Shown here in pieces: positions 17,272-25,522 of a DNA stretch of 64,000 bases. The position numbers and the translations under genes are program-made. The notes below the pieces were generated by a model. It did not search any database. It was not told the origin of the DNA and saw only the letters and a list, made by a program, of their open reading frames with translations. The first letter of the stretch is position 1, and each line of letters opens with the position of its first letter. The DNA is from Streptomyces sp. MMG1121. GTDB taxonomy: Bacteria > Actinomycetota > Actinomycetes > Streptomycetales > Streptomycetaceae. The stretch is from assembly GCF_001280015.1 (NCBI RefSeq), contig NZ_LGDV01000187.1, forward strand, positions 86,871-150,870, in the 5' to 3' direction.

Positions 17272-18388
17272 TCAGTGCGTGGGCAGGGCCAGGGCGCGCG
17301 TGCCGCGCTTGATCAGCTCGTTGGCGATGATCAAGCGCTGGATCTCGGAGGTGCCCTCCCAGATCCGGTCGACGCGCAGCTCGCGGTACATGCGCTCGAC
17401 GGGGTAGGTGCGGTCATAGCCGCGACCGCCGAAGATCTGCAGGCAGCGGTCCGCGACCCGGCCGGCGGCCTCGCTGGCGGCGAGCTTGGCGGTGGAGGCC
17501 TTGGCGTGCAGCGTCTTGCGGTCGGTGCCCGGCTGGTCCGCCTCCCAGGCGACCTGGTGGGTGTAGGCGCGGTTGACCGCGATGTCCACGGCGCAGTCCG
17601 CGAGCATCCCCTGGATCAGCTGGTACGACGCGATCGGGGGCGGCACCGACCGTGCGGGCGGCGATCATCAGGCGTTCGTCCGTGAACCATTCCTTGGTCA
17701 GTTCGTAGCCGCTGCCGACACCGCCGAGCACGTCCTCGTCGGCCACGAAGACGTCGGTGAAGGTGAACTCGGGGTGCCCGTTGACGGCGGAGTGCATGAA
17801 GTGCGGCAGCCGCGTCATCTCGACTCCGGGGGCGGCCTTGTCCACGAAGAAGAGGGTGGGCAGCCGCTCGGGGCCGGCGTCCGCCTGCACCAGCAGGAAG
17901 TCGGCGATGTCGCCGCAGGTGACGAACCACTTCTCGCCGCTCAGCAGCCAGCCGCCGTCGGTGCGGGTGGCCGTGGAGGTGCCCGAGGAGGGGTCCGAGC
18001 CGGCGCCCGGCTCGGTCACGGCGAACGCGTCGAACCTCTCGGCGCGGAGCACGGGCAGCAGGTACTTCTCGCGCTGGCGTTCGTCGCCGTACGCGAGGAC
18101 GTTGGCGGGCCGCCAGGGGATGTCCCACAGACAGTTGGTGACCTTGCCGAATTCCTCCTCGACGATGACCTGGTCGAGGAGACTGAGGCCGGCGCCGCCC
18201 CACTCGGCAGGCATGTTGATGGCGTAGACGCCGGCGTCCATGGCGGCCCGGGTCAGCTCGGCGACCAGCTCCTGCGGCAGGGGGCCGCCGGCCTGCTCGG
18301 ACTGGTCCTCGTACCGCATCAGCAGGCGGGCGTAGCCGGCGGCGCGGCGCTTGAGGTCGGCCTGCTCGGGGGTGTAGCGCATGTCCAT
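17272..18388 (-). pseudogene. Acyl-CoA dehydrogenase, frame disrupted (copy 2)
   Basis: Paralogue of copy 1. Frame A from ATG 18388 covers NMPAEWGGAGLSL, TEPGAGSDPSS and GEKWFVTCGD, ending near AARTVGAA; the C-terminal domain (PIASYQLIQGML; GGRGYDRTYPVER; EGTSEIQRLIIANEL) follows in the next frame from about 17640. The expected helix linking them, about 18-20 residues, is absent, and the phase shift is the same as in copy 1. It lies 37 bp upstream of copy 1 and 35 bp downstream of the acyl-CoA synthetase. Tandem acyl-CoA dehydrogenases in one operon often form a heterodimer or act on successive intermediates. Whether it is a real pseudogene is open. Confidence 0.8.
17540..17639. repeat. 100-bp perfect repeat (copy 2)
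   Basis: Identical to 16362-16461; ends at the frame break of the second acyl-CoA dehydrogenase. Suggests recent gene conversion, or collapse of a repeat during assembly. Confidence 0.85.
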
Positions 18389-18423
18389 GGGGCCTCTTCG
18401 GTTCGGGGCGCAAAGGGAGGGGG

Positions 18424-20478
18424 TCAGGCGAGTACCGCGCGGGAGTCCAGGGCGAGCGCCCCGTGCGGGCGTACGAGCAGGGGGTTGACCTCTGTCTCGG
18501 CGATCTCCGGGTGGGCGGCGGCGAATGCCGTGATCGTCTCGATGGCCGCCGCGGCCGCGGTGAGGTCGACGGGGGGCCTGCCGCGCACCCCGTCGAGTAG
18601 GGCGGCGGTGCGCAGTCCGCGCAGCAGGTCCAGGGCGCGCTCGGCGGTCACGGGGGCCAGGGTGAACGCGACGTCGTGCAGGGACTCGGCCAGTACGCCG
18701 CCCAGCCCCACCATGGCCACGGGGCCGAAACGGGGGTCACGGTTGACGCCGACGATCAGTTCGATGCCGTCGGTCAGGTCCGCCATGGCCTCCACGGAGT
18801 AGGAGGAGGCACCGAGTCTGGCGCGCATCTCGCGGAAGGAGGCGAGGAGTTCGTCGGGTCCGGCCAGGCCGAGTGCCACCCCGCCCGCGTCGGACTTGTG
18901 CAGCAGATGGAGGGCCTTGAGGACGTAGGGTCCGCTGAACTCCGCGGCCACTGCGAGGAGTTCGGTCTCGTCATGGACCTCCCGCGCCGCCGGGAAGGGA
19001 AGTCCGGCCGCCTCCAGGGCCCTGCGGGTCTGCAGATAGCCGCTCTCGCGCAGCGGGGTCGCGGGCGGGGGCAAGGGGGTGACGCCCGGGTACGGCGCGC
19101 CGGATGTCGTCGCGGCGAGGGCGCGGGCGGCGTCCTCGGTGGCATCGAAGACGGGGATGCCGGCCTCGGCCAGGGTGCGGCAGCTCGGTGACCCCGGATA
19201 CATCGACTGCACCACGAGCGGCTTGGCGGTGGCCCGATGACGGTCGGCGATCAGGCGTGCGGCGGCCCGTTCCCCGTCCGCGAGGACCGTTCCTCCTCCC
19301 CCGAGCCCGCCGTCGGCGTCCGCGTAGCCGCCGAAGTAGCCGGTCATCAGGACGGCGTCCACCTCTTCGGCCGCCAGGAGCGCGGAGACCGTCCCCGCGT
19401 ACGAGCCCGGGTCCTGCTCGCCCATCCCGGCGAGGTCCACCGGGTTGGCGACGGCCGACTGCTCCCAGAGGATCTCGCGGAGGTCGTCCCGTGTGGGCCG
19501 GCCGAGTTCGGGGACGGTCAGGCCGGCCGCCTCGACGGCGTCTGCGGCGATGACACCGTGGCCGCCGCCGTCCGTGAGGATCGCGACCCGGCGCCCGGCG
19601 GACCGTCGTGCGCCGTTCAACGCTGCCAGGACGACGGTGAGTTCACGTGGGGTGGCGACCAGTTCCACACCGGCGTCCCGGCACGCCGCACCCACCACGT
19701 CGGCCGAGGTGGTGAGCGCCCCGGTGTGGGACTGGGCGCTGCGTGCGGAGGCGTCGCCGCGGCCGGCGGTGAGCAGCACCACGGGTTTGCCCGCGTCGGC
19801 GGCGGCCTCGGCGAAGGAGCGTCCGTCGGCGAAGTCCTCGGCGTAGACGGCGATGGCGTGGGTGCCCTCGTGCCGGGCGCAGTCGGCGAGCAGGTCGACG
19901 AGGGTGACGTCGGCCTGGTTTCCCAGCGAGACGAACCGGGAGAATCCGAGGCCGTGCGGGCGGAAGCGAAGCTGGAGTTCCAGGGCGAGGTTGCCGCTCT
20001 GGCTGAGGAGCGCGATGCCACCGGGGGTGAAGGTGTCGGAGGCCAGGAAGAGGTCCGTGGTGTTGTCGGCCAGCCCGAGGCAGTTCGGCCCGACCATCAC
20101 GGCACCGGCGGCGCGCACGCGCTCGGCGACGGCCTGCTGGCGTGCCCGCCCCGCGTCGCCGGTCTCCGCGAAGCCGGCGGTGATGGCGACGATCGCCCGG
20201 GCCCCGCAGCCCAGGGCCTCGTCGACGGCGTCCTCGAAGCCGGCGGCGGGCACGGAGACCACCGCCAGGTCGACGGGTTCGCCGAGCGCGCTCAGGCTGG
20301 GCGCGGCGGTACGGCCGAGCACCGTGCCGCCGCGCCGGTTGACCAGGTGGACGGGGCGACGGCCGTTCGCGCGCAGGGCCTGGGCGGAGATGGCGTGGCC
20401 GTACTTCGCGGGGTCGTCGCTGGCTCCGACGACGGCGACGGAGACGGGGTCGAAGAGGGCTGACAGGTCGCGTCCCAT
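18424..20478 (-). CDS. Acyl-CoA synthetase, ADP(NDP)-forming
   Basis: 684 aa, single-chain form. N-terminal CoA-binding domain (VAVVGASDDPAKYG), succinyl-CoA-synthetase-like domains (GPNCLGLADN; LSQSGNLALEL), the phosphohistidine in SHTGAL near residue 250, and a C-terminal ATP-grasp domain (KALHLLHKSDAGGVALGL). The family forms acyl-CoA from acid, CoA and ATP through a phosphorylated histidine. It probably activates the acid produced by the oxidases of the divergent arm so the acyl-CoA dehydrogenases can act. ATG at 20478, one base after the ferredoxin stop. Confidence 0.9.
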   Translation of the reverse strand: MGRDLSALFDPVSVAVVGASDDPAKYGHAISAQALRANGRRPVHLVNRRGGTVLGRTAAPSLSALGEPVDLAVVSVPAAGFEDAVDEALGCGARAIVAITAGFAETGDAGRARQQAVAERVRAAGAVMVGPNCLGLADNTTDLFLASDTFTPGGIALLSQSGNLALELQLRFRPHGLGFSRFVSLGNQADVTLVDLLADCARHEGTHAIAVYAEDFADGRSFAEAAADAGKPVVLLTAGRGDASARSAQSHTGALTTSADVVGAACRDAGVELVATPRELTVVLAALNGARRSAGRRVAILTDGGGHGVIAADAVEAAGLTVPELGRPTRDDLREILWEQSAVANPVDLAGMGEQDPGSYAGTVSALLAAEEVDAVLMTGYFGGYADADGGLGGGGTVLADGERAAARLIADRHRATAKPLVVQSMYPGSPSCRTLAEAGIPVFDATEDAARALAATTSGAPYPGVTPLPPPATPLRESGYLQTRRALEAAGLPFPAAREVHDETELLAVAAEFSGPYVLKALHLLHKSDAGGVALGLAGPDELLASFREMRARLGASSYSVEAMADLTDGIELIVGVNRDPRFGPVAMVGLGGVLAESLHDVAFTLAPVTAERALDLLRGLRTAALLDGVRGRPPVDLTAAAAAIETITAFAAAHPEIAETEVNPLLVRPHGALALDSRAVLA

Positions 20479-20479
20479 G

Positions 20480-20671
20480 TCACTTCACCAGCCGCAGGGC
20501 CGAGTTGGGGCAGGCGGCTACGGCGGCCTCGGCGGCGTTCGCGCCCTCGGCCGGCACGTCGCTCACGCGCACCTGGGCGTAGCCCCACTCGTCGAGGTCG
20601 ATCAACTCGGGCGCGGGTTCCTGGCAGAGGCCGTAGCCCTGGCAGCGGGTGGAGTCCAGCAGGAGTTTCAC
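20480..20671 (-). CDS. Single-cluster ferredoxin
   Basis: 63 aa. The N-terminal CxxxGLC segment (DSTRCQGYGLCQEPAPE) and the C-terminal CPNSAL give the three-cysteine pattern of 3Fe-4S or 4Fe-4S ferredoxins that serve P450s and Rieske oxygenases in actinomycetes. GTG at 20671 with AAAGGA 7 nt upstream. Encoded between the acyl-CoA synthetase and the NuoF-like flavoprotein, so it may carry electrons between the flavoprotein and the Rieske oxygenase of the divergent arm, or accept them from the acyl-CoA dehydrogenases (inference). Confidence 0.9.
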   Translation of the reverse strand: MKLLLDSTRCQGYGLCQEPAPELIDLDEWGYAQVRVSDVPAEGANAAEAAVAACPNSALRLVK

Positions 20672-20759
20672 GGTCGGTCCTTTCGGTGCGGCGGGTGCGG
20701 GCGGCTCGGTGGGGTGCGTGGCGGGGTGGGGCACGGCGGAGGGTCGCGGGCCGGGACCA

Positions 20760-20875
20760 CAGGGCCCGGGACGACGAGGGCCCGGACATCGGGACGACGG
20801 GTGGGATGGGACGACGGGGTCGGACGGCGAGGACCGGGACGACTGGGGGCGGGACGGGACAGCGGGAGCCGTGGT
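20760..20875. repeat. Degenerate GC-rich repeat between two operon genes
   Basis: In the 209-bp gap between ferredoxin and NuoF-like genes the octamer GGGACGAC recurs at 20768, 20791, 20808 and 20836 in purine-rich sequence. No gene seen. Could be a slippage product or an mRNA processing region. Confidence 0.5.
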
Positions 20876-20880
20876 GCGGG

Positions 20881-22137
20881 TCAGGGCACCGCCACCGTGA
20901 ACCGACGGCCGTCGTGGGGTGCCGGGTCCGCGCACGTGGGGCAGGTGGTGTCGCGGTGGGCGTCGAGACGGCCTGGGAAGTGGGCGAGGAGGGTGGCGAC
21001 GATCCGGGCGGCGGCATCGAGCAGGCCGCAGGCTCCGCGGCCGGGCAAGTGCCTTGACCAGCGGTACAGTTGGCCGGTCGCCGCGTCGTCCGCCGCGCCG
21101 CGGGCCACCGCCGCGAGGGTCTGGGCCAGCGCCCCGGTACCGGAGACGCACACCCCGCACTGCCGGGAACTCTGCGCCGCCAGATAGGCGGCGGCCTCGG
21201 TGGCCACGGCAACGGGGCAGTCCTCGGGGTGCAGGAAGTGCAGCGCCCCGCAGCCGAGCGCTCCGCCGGCCGCGTTCAGGCGGTCGTGGTCGAGCTGGAG
21301 ATCCGTCCAGCCGACGCCGTGGAAGCCCCCGAACAGACCGCCCAGCAGGACCGCCTCGGCCCTGCCGTGGCCGCACAGGTCGGCCAGGACCTTCAGATGC
21401 GTCCCGGCGGGCACTTCGGCCAGCGCGGCGGCGGTATCGCCCGTTCCCGAGACGGTCACCAGATGAGCGCCGGCCACGGCCACCGCGGCGTCCGGGCACG
21501 CGTGCAGCATCGCGATCCGCGCCAGTGTCTCCACGTTGGCGACCAGCGTGGGCGCTCCGCCCACCCCCGCCTCGAAGGGGCGCGGGGGCTTCGCCGTGGG
21601 CAGGGCCGGGCCGCCCCCGATGCGCCGTACGACCGCGGTCTCCTCCCCGGCCACGTACGCGGGCTCCGTCCGTACGACGTCGACGCGCAGGTCGGCGGGA
21701 CCCTCGGTGAGCGCGTGCCGGACGGCCTTCTCGGCGAGGGCGTCGGAGAGGTAGACGTAGCCGTGCCCGGCACCGGTCATGGCCGCGGCCAGCCGCAGGC
21801 CGTCCAGGACCAGATGCGGTCGGTGGCACAGCAGCCACCGGTCCTTGACCGATCCGGGCTCGCCCTCCTCGCCGTTGGCGACGACGACGGGCCGGCCGGG
21901 TGCGTCGCGGACGGCCCGCAGCTTCACGGCTGCGGGGAAGCCGGCACCCCCGCGGCCGCGCAGTCCGACGGCGGCGATCCGGTCGAGCAACCGGTCCCGC
22001 TCGGTCAGCGGTGCGTACCCGCCCACCGCGAGGTATCGGGCGCGATCCTCGACACCGTGGTGCGGCTCGGCGCCGAACACCGGCGAGACGAGCAATCCGG
22101 GCTGTCCGTCGGGAAGGAGGGGGTGGACGCCGGTCAT
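20881..22137 (-). CDS. NuoF-like NADH:acceptor flavoprotein
   Basis: 418 aa. FMN/NADH-binding motif GLRGRGGAGFPAAVK near residue 60 and NGEEGEPGSVKDR near 88 are the NuoF/HoxF hallmarks; the C-terminal SRQCGVC ... GRGACG cysteines would bind a 4Fe-4S cluster. NuoF is a complex I subunit, but no other complex I genes occur here; the gene is coupled to a ferredoxin and a small unknown protein, so it is probably a stand-alone NADH-ferredoxin oxidoreductase feeding the Rieske oxygenase, or running in reverse with the acyl-CoA dehydrogenases. ATG at 22137 overlaps the upstream stop by 4 bp. Confidence 0.85.
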   Translation of the reverse strand: MTGVHPLLPDGQPGLLVSPVFGAEPHHGVEDRARYLAVGGYAPLTERDRLLDRIAAVGLRGRGGAGFPAAVKLRAVRDAPGRPVVVANGEEGEPGSVKDRWLLCHRPHLVLDGLRLAAAMTGAGHGYVYLSDALAEKAVRHALTEGPADLRVDVVRTEPAYVAGEETAVVRRIGGGPALPTAKPPRPFEAGVGGAPTLVANVETLARIAMLHACPDAAVAVAGAHLVTVSGTGDTAAALAEVPAGTHLKVLADLCGHGRAEAVLLGGLFGGFHGVGWTDLQLDHDRLNAAGGALGCGALHFLHPEDCPVAVATEAAAYLAAQSSRQCGVCVSGTGALAQTLAAVARGAADDAATGQLYRWSRHLPGRGACGLLDAAARIVATLLAHFPGRLDAHRDTTCPTCADPAPHDGRRFTVAVP

Positions 22138-22562
22138 ACGGTGCTCCTGGGCTCGAAGTGGCCGGAGAGGGTGGGGCCGGTGCGGGACCTCAGACGCGCC
22201 AGCGCGCCTTCCAGGTCCCGCCGCTGGGCGGCGGTGCGCGCGTAGGCGGTGCCGGGCAGGCCGATCAGCATGCGGTGGTGATCGAGGACGACCTCGCCGG
22301 CCACCAGCGCCGGCCGGGGATCAGCGGTCGTGGATCCCTGCGCCGCCCGGACGACCAGGTCGGTGACCTCGTGGAGGTAGCGCAGCCAGGTGTGCTGTGT
22401 GCCGCGCAGCACCAGCCGCTCGACACGTTGCCGCTCGGCGGCGACCAGGGAGGACGGCGGACAGTCGGTCACCGGTGCGCGCAGGGCGGCCACCGCGGTG
22501 GGCAGTTCCTGTTCGGGCTCCGGCGTGAGACCGAGCCAAACCAGACTTCGGCGGTCGCTCAT
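22134..22562 (-). CDS. Hypothetical protein, first gene of the minus-strand catabolic operon
   Basis: 142 aa, no domain recognised. Composition is that of a soluble, mainly helical protein (central ERQRVERLVLRGTQHTWLRYLHEV), no signal peptide or membrane segment. ATG at 22562 has AAGGAGG 6 nt upstream. Overlaps the NuoF-like gene by ATGA, so it is probably an accessory subunit of that flavoprotein. It might be a reduced NuoE-like partner, but the NuoE cysteines are absent. Confidence 0.75.
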   Translation of the reverse strand: MSDRRSLVWLGLTPEPEQELPTAVAALRAPVTDCPPSSLVAAERQRVERLVLRGTQHTWLRYLHEVTDLVVRAAQGSTTADPRPALVAGEVVLDHHRMLIGLPGTAYARTAAQRRDLEGALARLRSRTGPTLSGHFEPRSTV

Positions 22563-22874
22563 GCGTGCCTCCTTGGTCGCACCGCCGCCGGGTCGGCCCG
22601 GAAACGGGGTGGTGCGGCGACGGGGTGGACGAGGTGCCCCGACGCCCGTACGGGATCGGGCGGGAAGCGTGTGCGGGGTGCCGGCCTCGGGGCCGGGCAC
22701 GGCATGGACAGCAGGTGTCCGCAGCGGTGCGACGTGATCGGCCGAAGCCGTGCACCGCCCGGACCGGGGGTGTCCTGAATCGGACGCCCTGGTGCGCGGA
22801 TCGAGGTCCGCGGGCGTACGGAAGGCGCCGCGAAGGGCCCGGCACGGACCCTGGCCTTCCGCCTACCACGAGAC

Positions 22875-22894
22875 TAACTAACTAATCAGTCAGC
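22875..22894. promoter_or_regulatory. Operator copy 1 (imperfect palindrome)
   Basis: CTAACTAACTAATCAGTCAG matches 17 of 20 bases of the perfect palindrome at 22931-22950, start-to-start distance 56 bp. Probable binding site of the TetR regulator encoded at the end of the minus-strand operon, or of the MarR at 32017. Confidence 0.6.
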
Positions 22895-22930
22895 TCACAA
22901 GTCTTGACTTCCGGCCACCCCAGGCCCACT

Positions 22931-22950
22931 CTGACTAACCAATTAGTCAG
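22931..22950. promoter_or_regulatory. Operator copy 2 (perfect palindrome)
   Basis: CTGACTAA-CCAA-TTAGTCAG: 8-bp arms, 4-bp centre, placed between divergent operons and about 90 bp before the Rieske start. The pattern is that of TetR-family operators. Confidence 0.7.
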
Positions 22951-23042
22951 CCGGATCCCGGCAGGTCGAAAGCCCATTCCTGCCGAGTTCCCGGCGCAGC
23001 CTCACCGCCCATCGCCGCCGCAGCGGCGCGGAGGAGGACTCC

Positions 23043-24224
23043 ATGCACCCCTCGACCACCACCCGGGCAGGCGCCGTCTCCCCGGCCCCGCCGGGGCCGC
23101 CCTCCGAGCATCCCGGGGAAGCCCTGGCGGCCCGCTACTACACGGATCCGGCCATCGCCGAGGCCGAGACCGACCGTATCTTTGCCAAGTCCTGGCAGCT
23201 CGTCTGCCACGAATCCGATCTCCCCGGCCCCGGCGCGCGCCTGACCGCCACGGCCGCCGGCCGGGAGGTGCTGGTCGTCCGGACCGAGGACGGCGATCTC
23301 GCCGCCCACCTCAACGTCTGCCGGCACCGCGGCACCCGCCTGGTCACTGAGCCCGCGCCGGCCGGCAAGGCGATCCGCTGCCCGTACCACGGCTGGACGT
23401 ACAAGCTGGACGGACGTCTCGTCGGCGCTCCCGAGGCCCGCCGGATCCCGTGCCTGGACAAGCCCCGGCTCGGGCTGCACCCGGTCAATGTGGAGTCCTT
23501 CCTCGGCTTCGTCTTCGTCAACCTCGACATGGAGGCGACCCCGCTCGCCGAGACCTGTGCCGGGCTCGCCGAGGCCGTCGGCCGCTACACCGGGCCGGAC
23601 CTCGTCCCCGTCGGCAAGCACCGCATCCACGACGTGGCGGACGGCGAGGAGCAGAACGCCAACTGGAAGGTGATCGTCGACAACTACCTGGAGGGCTACC
23701 ACGTCCCCGTGGCCCACCCGGCGCTCATGCGGCTGCTGGACTACCAGGCCTACGTGGTGGACGAGCTGCGCGAGGACTACGTCCTGTTCGAGGTACCGCT
23801 GCGCGAGAAGCCCTCCTCGAACTGGACCGAGCGGCTCTACCAGCGCCTCGCGACGCCGATGCCGGGGCTGGCCGAGACCGACCGGCGAGTCTGGCGGTAC
23901 GCCGTGATCTATCCGAACACGCTCATCGACTTCTACCCTGACCACGTGCTCGCGTGGACCGTCCTGCCCACCGCCCAGGGCCGGGCGGCGATCCCCGGCG
24001 CCTTCTACACCAAGCACGGGGAGGGCGTGCGGACCCGGCTGGCCCGCCGGCTCAACATCCACATCGGCTGGGTCACCAACGATGAGGACGCCGAGCTGGT
24101 GGAGCGTGTACAGGCCGGCCTGTCGACGCCCGGATTCGAGCCGGGTCCGCTTTCGCAGCGCGAGGCCGCCGTCGGCTGGTTCGCCCGCCGGGTCCGGGAC
24201 GACCTGGACGGTGACGCACAGTGA
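23043..24224 (+). CDS. Rieske non-heme iron oxygenase, alpha subunit
   Basis: 393 aa. Rieske cluster ligands Cys93/His95 (CRHRG) and Cys113/His116 (CPYHGW); mononuclear iron site in the NWKVIVDNYLEGYHVPVAH segment near residues 207-226. Whole-length similarity in layout is to the single-component alpha subunits that act on quaternary amines (glycine betaine GbcA, carnitine CntA, stachydrine demethylase) rather than to two-subunit aromatic dioxygenases; no beta subunit gene is nearby. Electron donors could be the ferredoxin and NuoF-like protein of the divergent operon. ATG at 23043 after GGAGGA. First gene of the plus-strand arm. Confidence 0.88.
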   Translation: MHPSTTTRAGAVSPAPPGPPSEHPGEALAARYYTDPAIAEAETDRIFAKSWQLVCHESDLPGPGARLTATAAGREVLVVRTEDGDLAAHLNVCRHRGTRLVTEPAPAGKAIRCPYHGWTYKLDGRLVGAPEARRIPCLDKPRLGLHPVNVESFLGFVFVNLDMEATPLAETCAGLAEAVGRYTGPDLVPVGKHRIHDVADGEEQNANWKVIVDNYLEGYHVPVAHPALMRLLDYQAYVVDELREDYVLFEVPLREKPSSNWTERLYQRLATPMPGLAETDRRVWRYAVIYPNTLIDFYPDHVLAWTVLPTAQGRAAIPGAFYTKHGEGVRTRLARRLNIHIGWVTNDEDAELVERVQAGLSTPGFEPGPLSQREAAVGWFARRVRDDLDGDAQ

Positions 24225-24396
24225 GGTCCTCCCGCGTGCCGTACGCCCCACGGCTCCGGACGGGCTTACCCCTCCCCCGCTGACGCACACTCGCACCCTC
24301 CCCAGACCGGTCTTCCCTACGGAGTCAGGGCCTCCGTGAGCCGACCAGCCGGTCCAGCCCTGGAGTTGTGCCGTTCCTCGACGGAGAGGACGTTCC

Positions 24397-25521
24397 GTGT
24401 CCCCCGAGGTACCCCCGCCCACCCGACGCGCCGTGCTCCGGGCAGGCGCCTACGGGCTGCTGGGCACCACAGCCGCCGGCTGCGGCTTCATGCCCGCGAA
24501 AACGCCGGATGCCCAGCAGCTCGCCCCGGTCGCAGCACGCGTCGACGGCGATCTCGTCTACTTCAACTGGGCCGACTACGTCGACCCGTCGGTGTTCAAG
24601 GGCTTCGAGAAGGAGTACGGCGTCAAGGTCGTCCAGTCGAACTTCGACTCGATGGAAGGCATGGTCGCCAAGCTCAACGCCGGCAACCGCTACGACGTCG
24701 TCTTCCCCACCGCCAAGTGGGCCCAGCGCCTGGTCCGCGGCGGCCGGCTGCGCCGCATCGACCACACCCAGCTTCCCAACGCACACGCGATCTTCGGCAC
24801 GTACACCTACTTCGCCGACCCCTGGTACGACCCCGGCTCCGCCCACACCGTCCCGTTCACCGCGTACAAGACCGGCATCGGCTGGCGCCGTGACCGGATC
24901 GGCGAACTGACCGGATCGTGGCGGGACCTGTGGAGCGACAAGGCCCGCGGCAAGGTGTTCCTGCTGGACGACCGCGACGAGGTCCTCGGCATGGGCGCCC
25001 TGGAACTCGGCCTGAAGGTCAGCACCGGGAACACCGGCGACCTCGACCGGATCACGTCCCTGCTGGGCACCCTGCGCCCACGGCTGCGCGGCTTCTCCAG
25101 CGACAGCTACAACAACCTGCTCAACGGCAACGCGGTCATGACCCAGGCGTGGAGCGGCGACATGGCCGCCATGCTCAACCAGGCCAAGGACCCCTCCGTG
25201 TTCGGCTTCGAGGCCCCCAGGGAGGGCACGCCGATCAACTCCGACTGCTACGCCATCCCCTGGAACGCTCCCCATCCCGGCACCGCGATGCTGTTCATCG
25301 ACTACATGCTGCGGCCGGAGAACGTGAAGAAGAACATCGAGTACATCGGCTACCCGATGCCGGTGGCGGGCACCGAGAAGACGTACGCCGACCTGGTCAG
25401 ACCCTTCCCCGAGTGTCTGGTCACCGACGACGACCTCAAGGCCGGCCTGTTCTTCCGCAACGGCAGTCGCGCGGCGGAGGACGCCCGCGACACCGCCTGG
25501 ACCCATGTGAAGGCGGGCTGA
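24397..25521 (+). CDS. Polyamine-type ABC transporter substrate-binding protein (PotD-like)
   Basis: 374 aa from GTG 24397 (GGAGAGGA upstream). The N-terminus has twin arginines (TRRAVLRAG) followed by a hydrophobic stretch and TTAAGC, consistent with a Tat-exported lipoprotein anchored at a cysteine near residue 28. The mature part begins VYFNWADYVDPSVFKGFEKEYG, the typical opening of PotD/PotF-family binding proteins. Followed by two permeases and an ATPase. Ligand is probably a cationic amine. The 172-bp gap after the Rieske gene may hold a processing site, but strand and order suggest one transcript. Confidence 0.9.
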   Translation: MSPEVPPPTRRAVLRAGAYGLLGTTAAGCGFMPAKTPDAQQLAPVAARVDGDLVYFNWADYVDPSVFKGFEKEYGVKVVQSNFDSMEGMVAKLNAGNRYDVVFPTAKWAQRLVRGGRLRRIDHTQLPNAHAIFGTYTYFADPWYDPGSAHTVPFTAYKTGIGWRRDRIGELTGSWRDLWSDKARGKVFLLDDRDEVLGMGALELGLKVSTGNTGDLDRITSLLGTLRPRLRGFSSDSYNNLLNGNAVMTQAWSGDMAAMLNQAKDPSVFGFEAPREGTPINSDCYAIPWNAPHPGTAMLFIDYMLRPENVKKNIEYIGYPMPVAGTEKTYADLVRPFPECLVTDDDLKAGLFFRNGSRAAEDARDTAWTHVKAG

Positions 25522-25522
25522 C

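Larger units (their letters stand above)
22563..23042. other. Divergent control region of the amine/acyl-CoA regulon
   Basis: 480 bp between the start codons of the two large operons. No gene. GC drops sharply at 22870-22950 where two palindromic operator copies lie. Confidence 0.6.
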
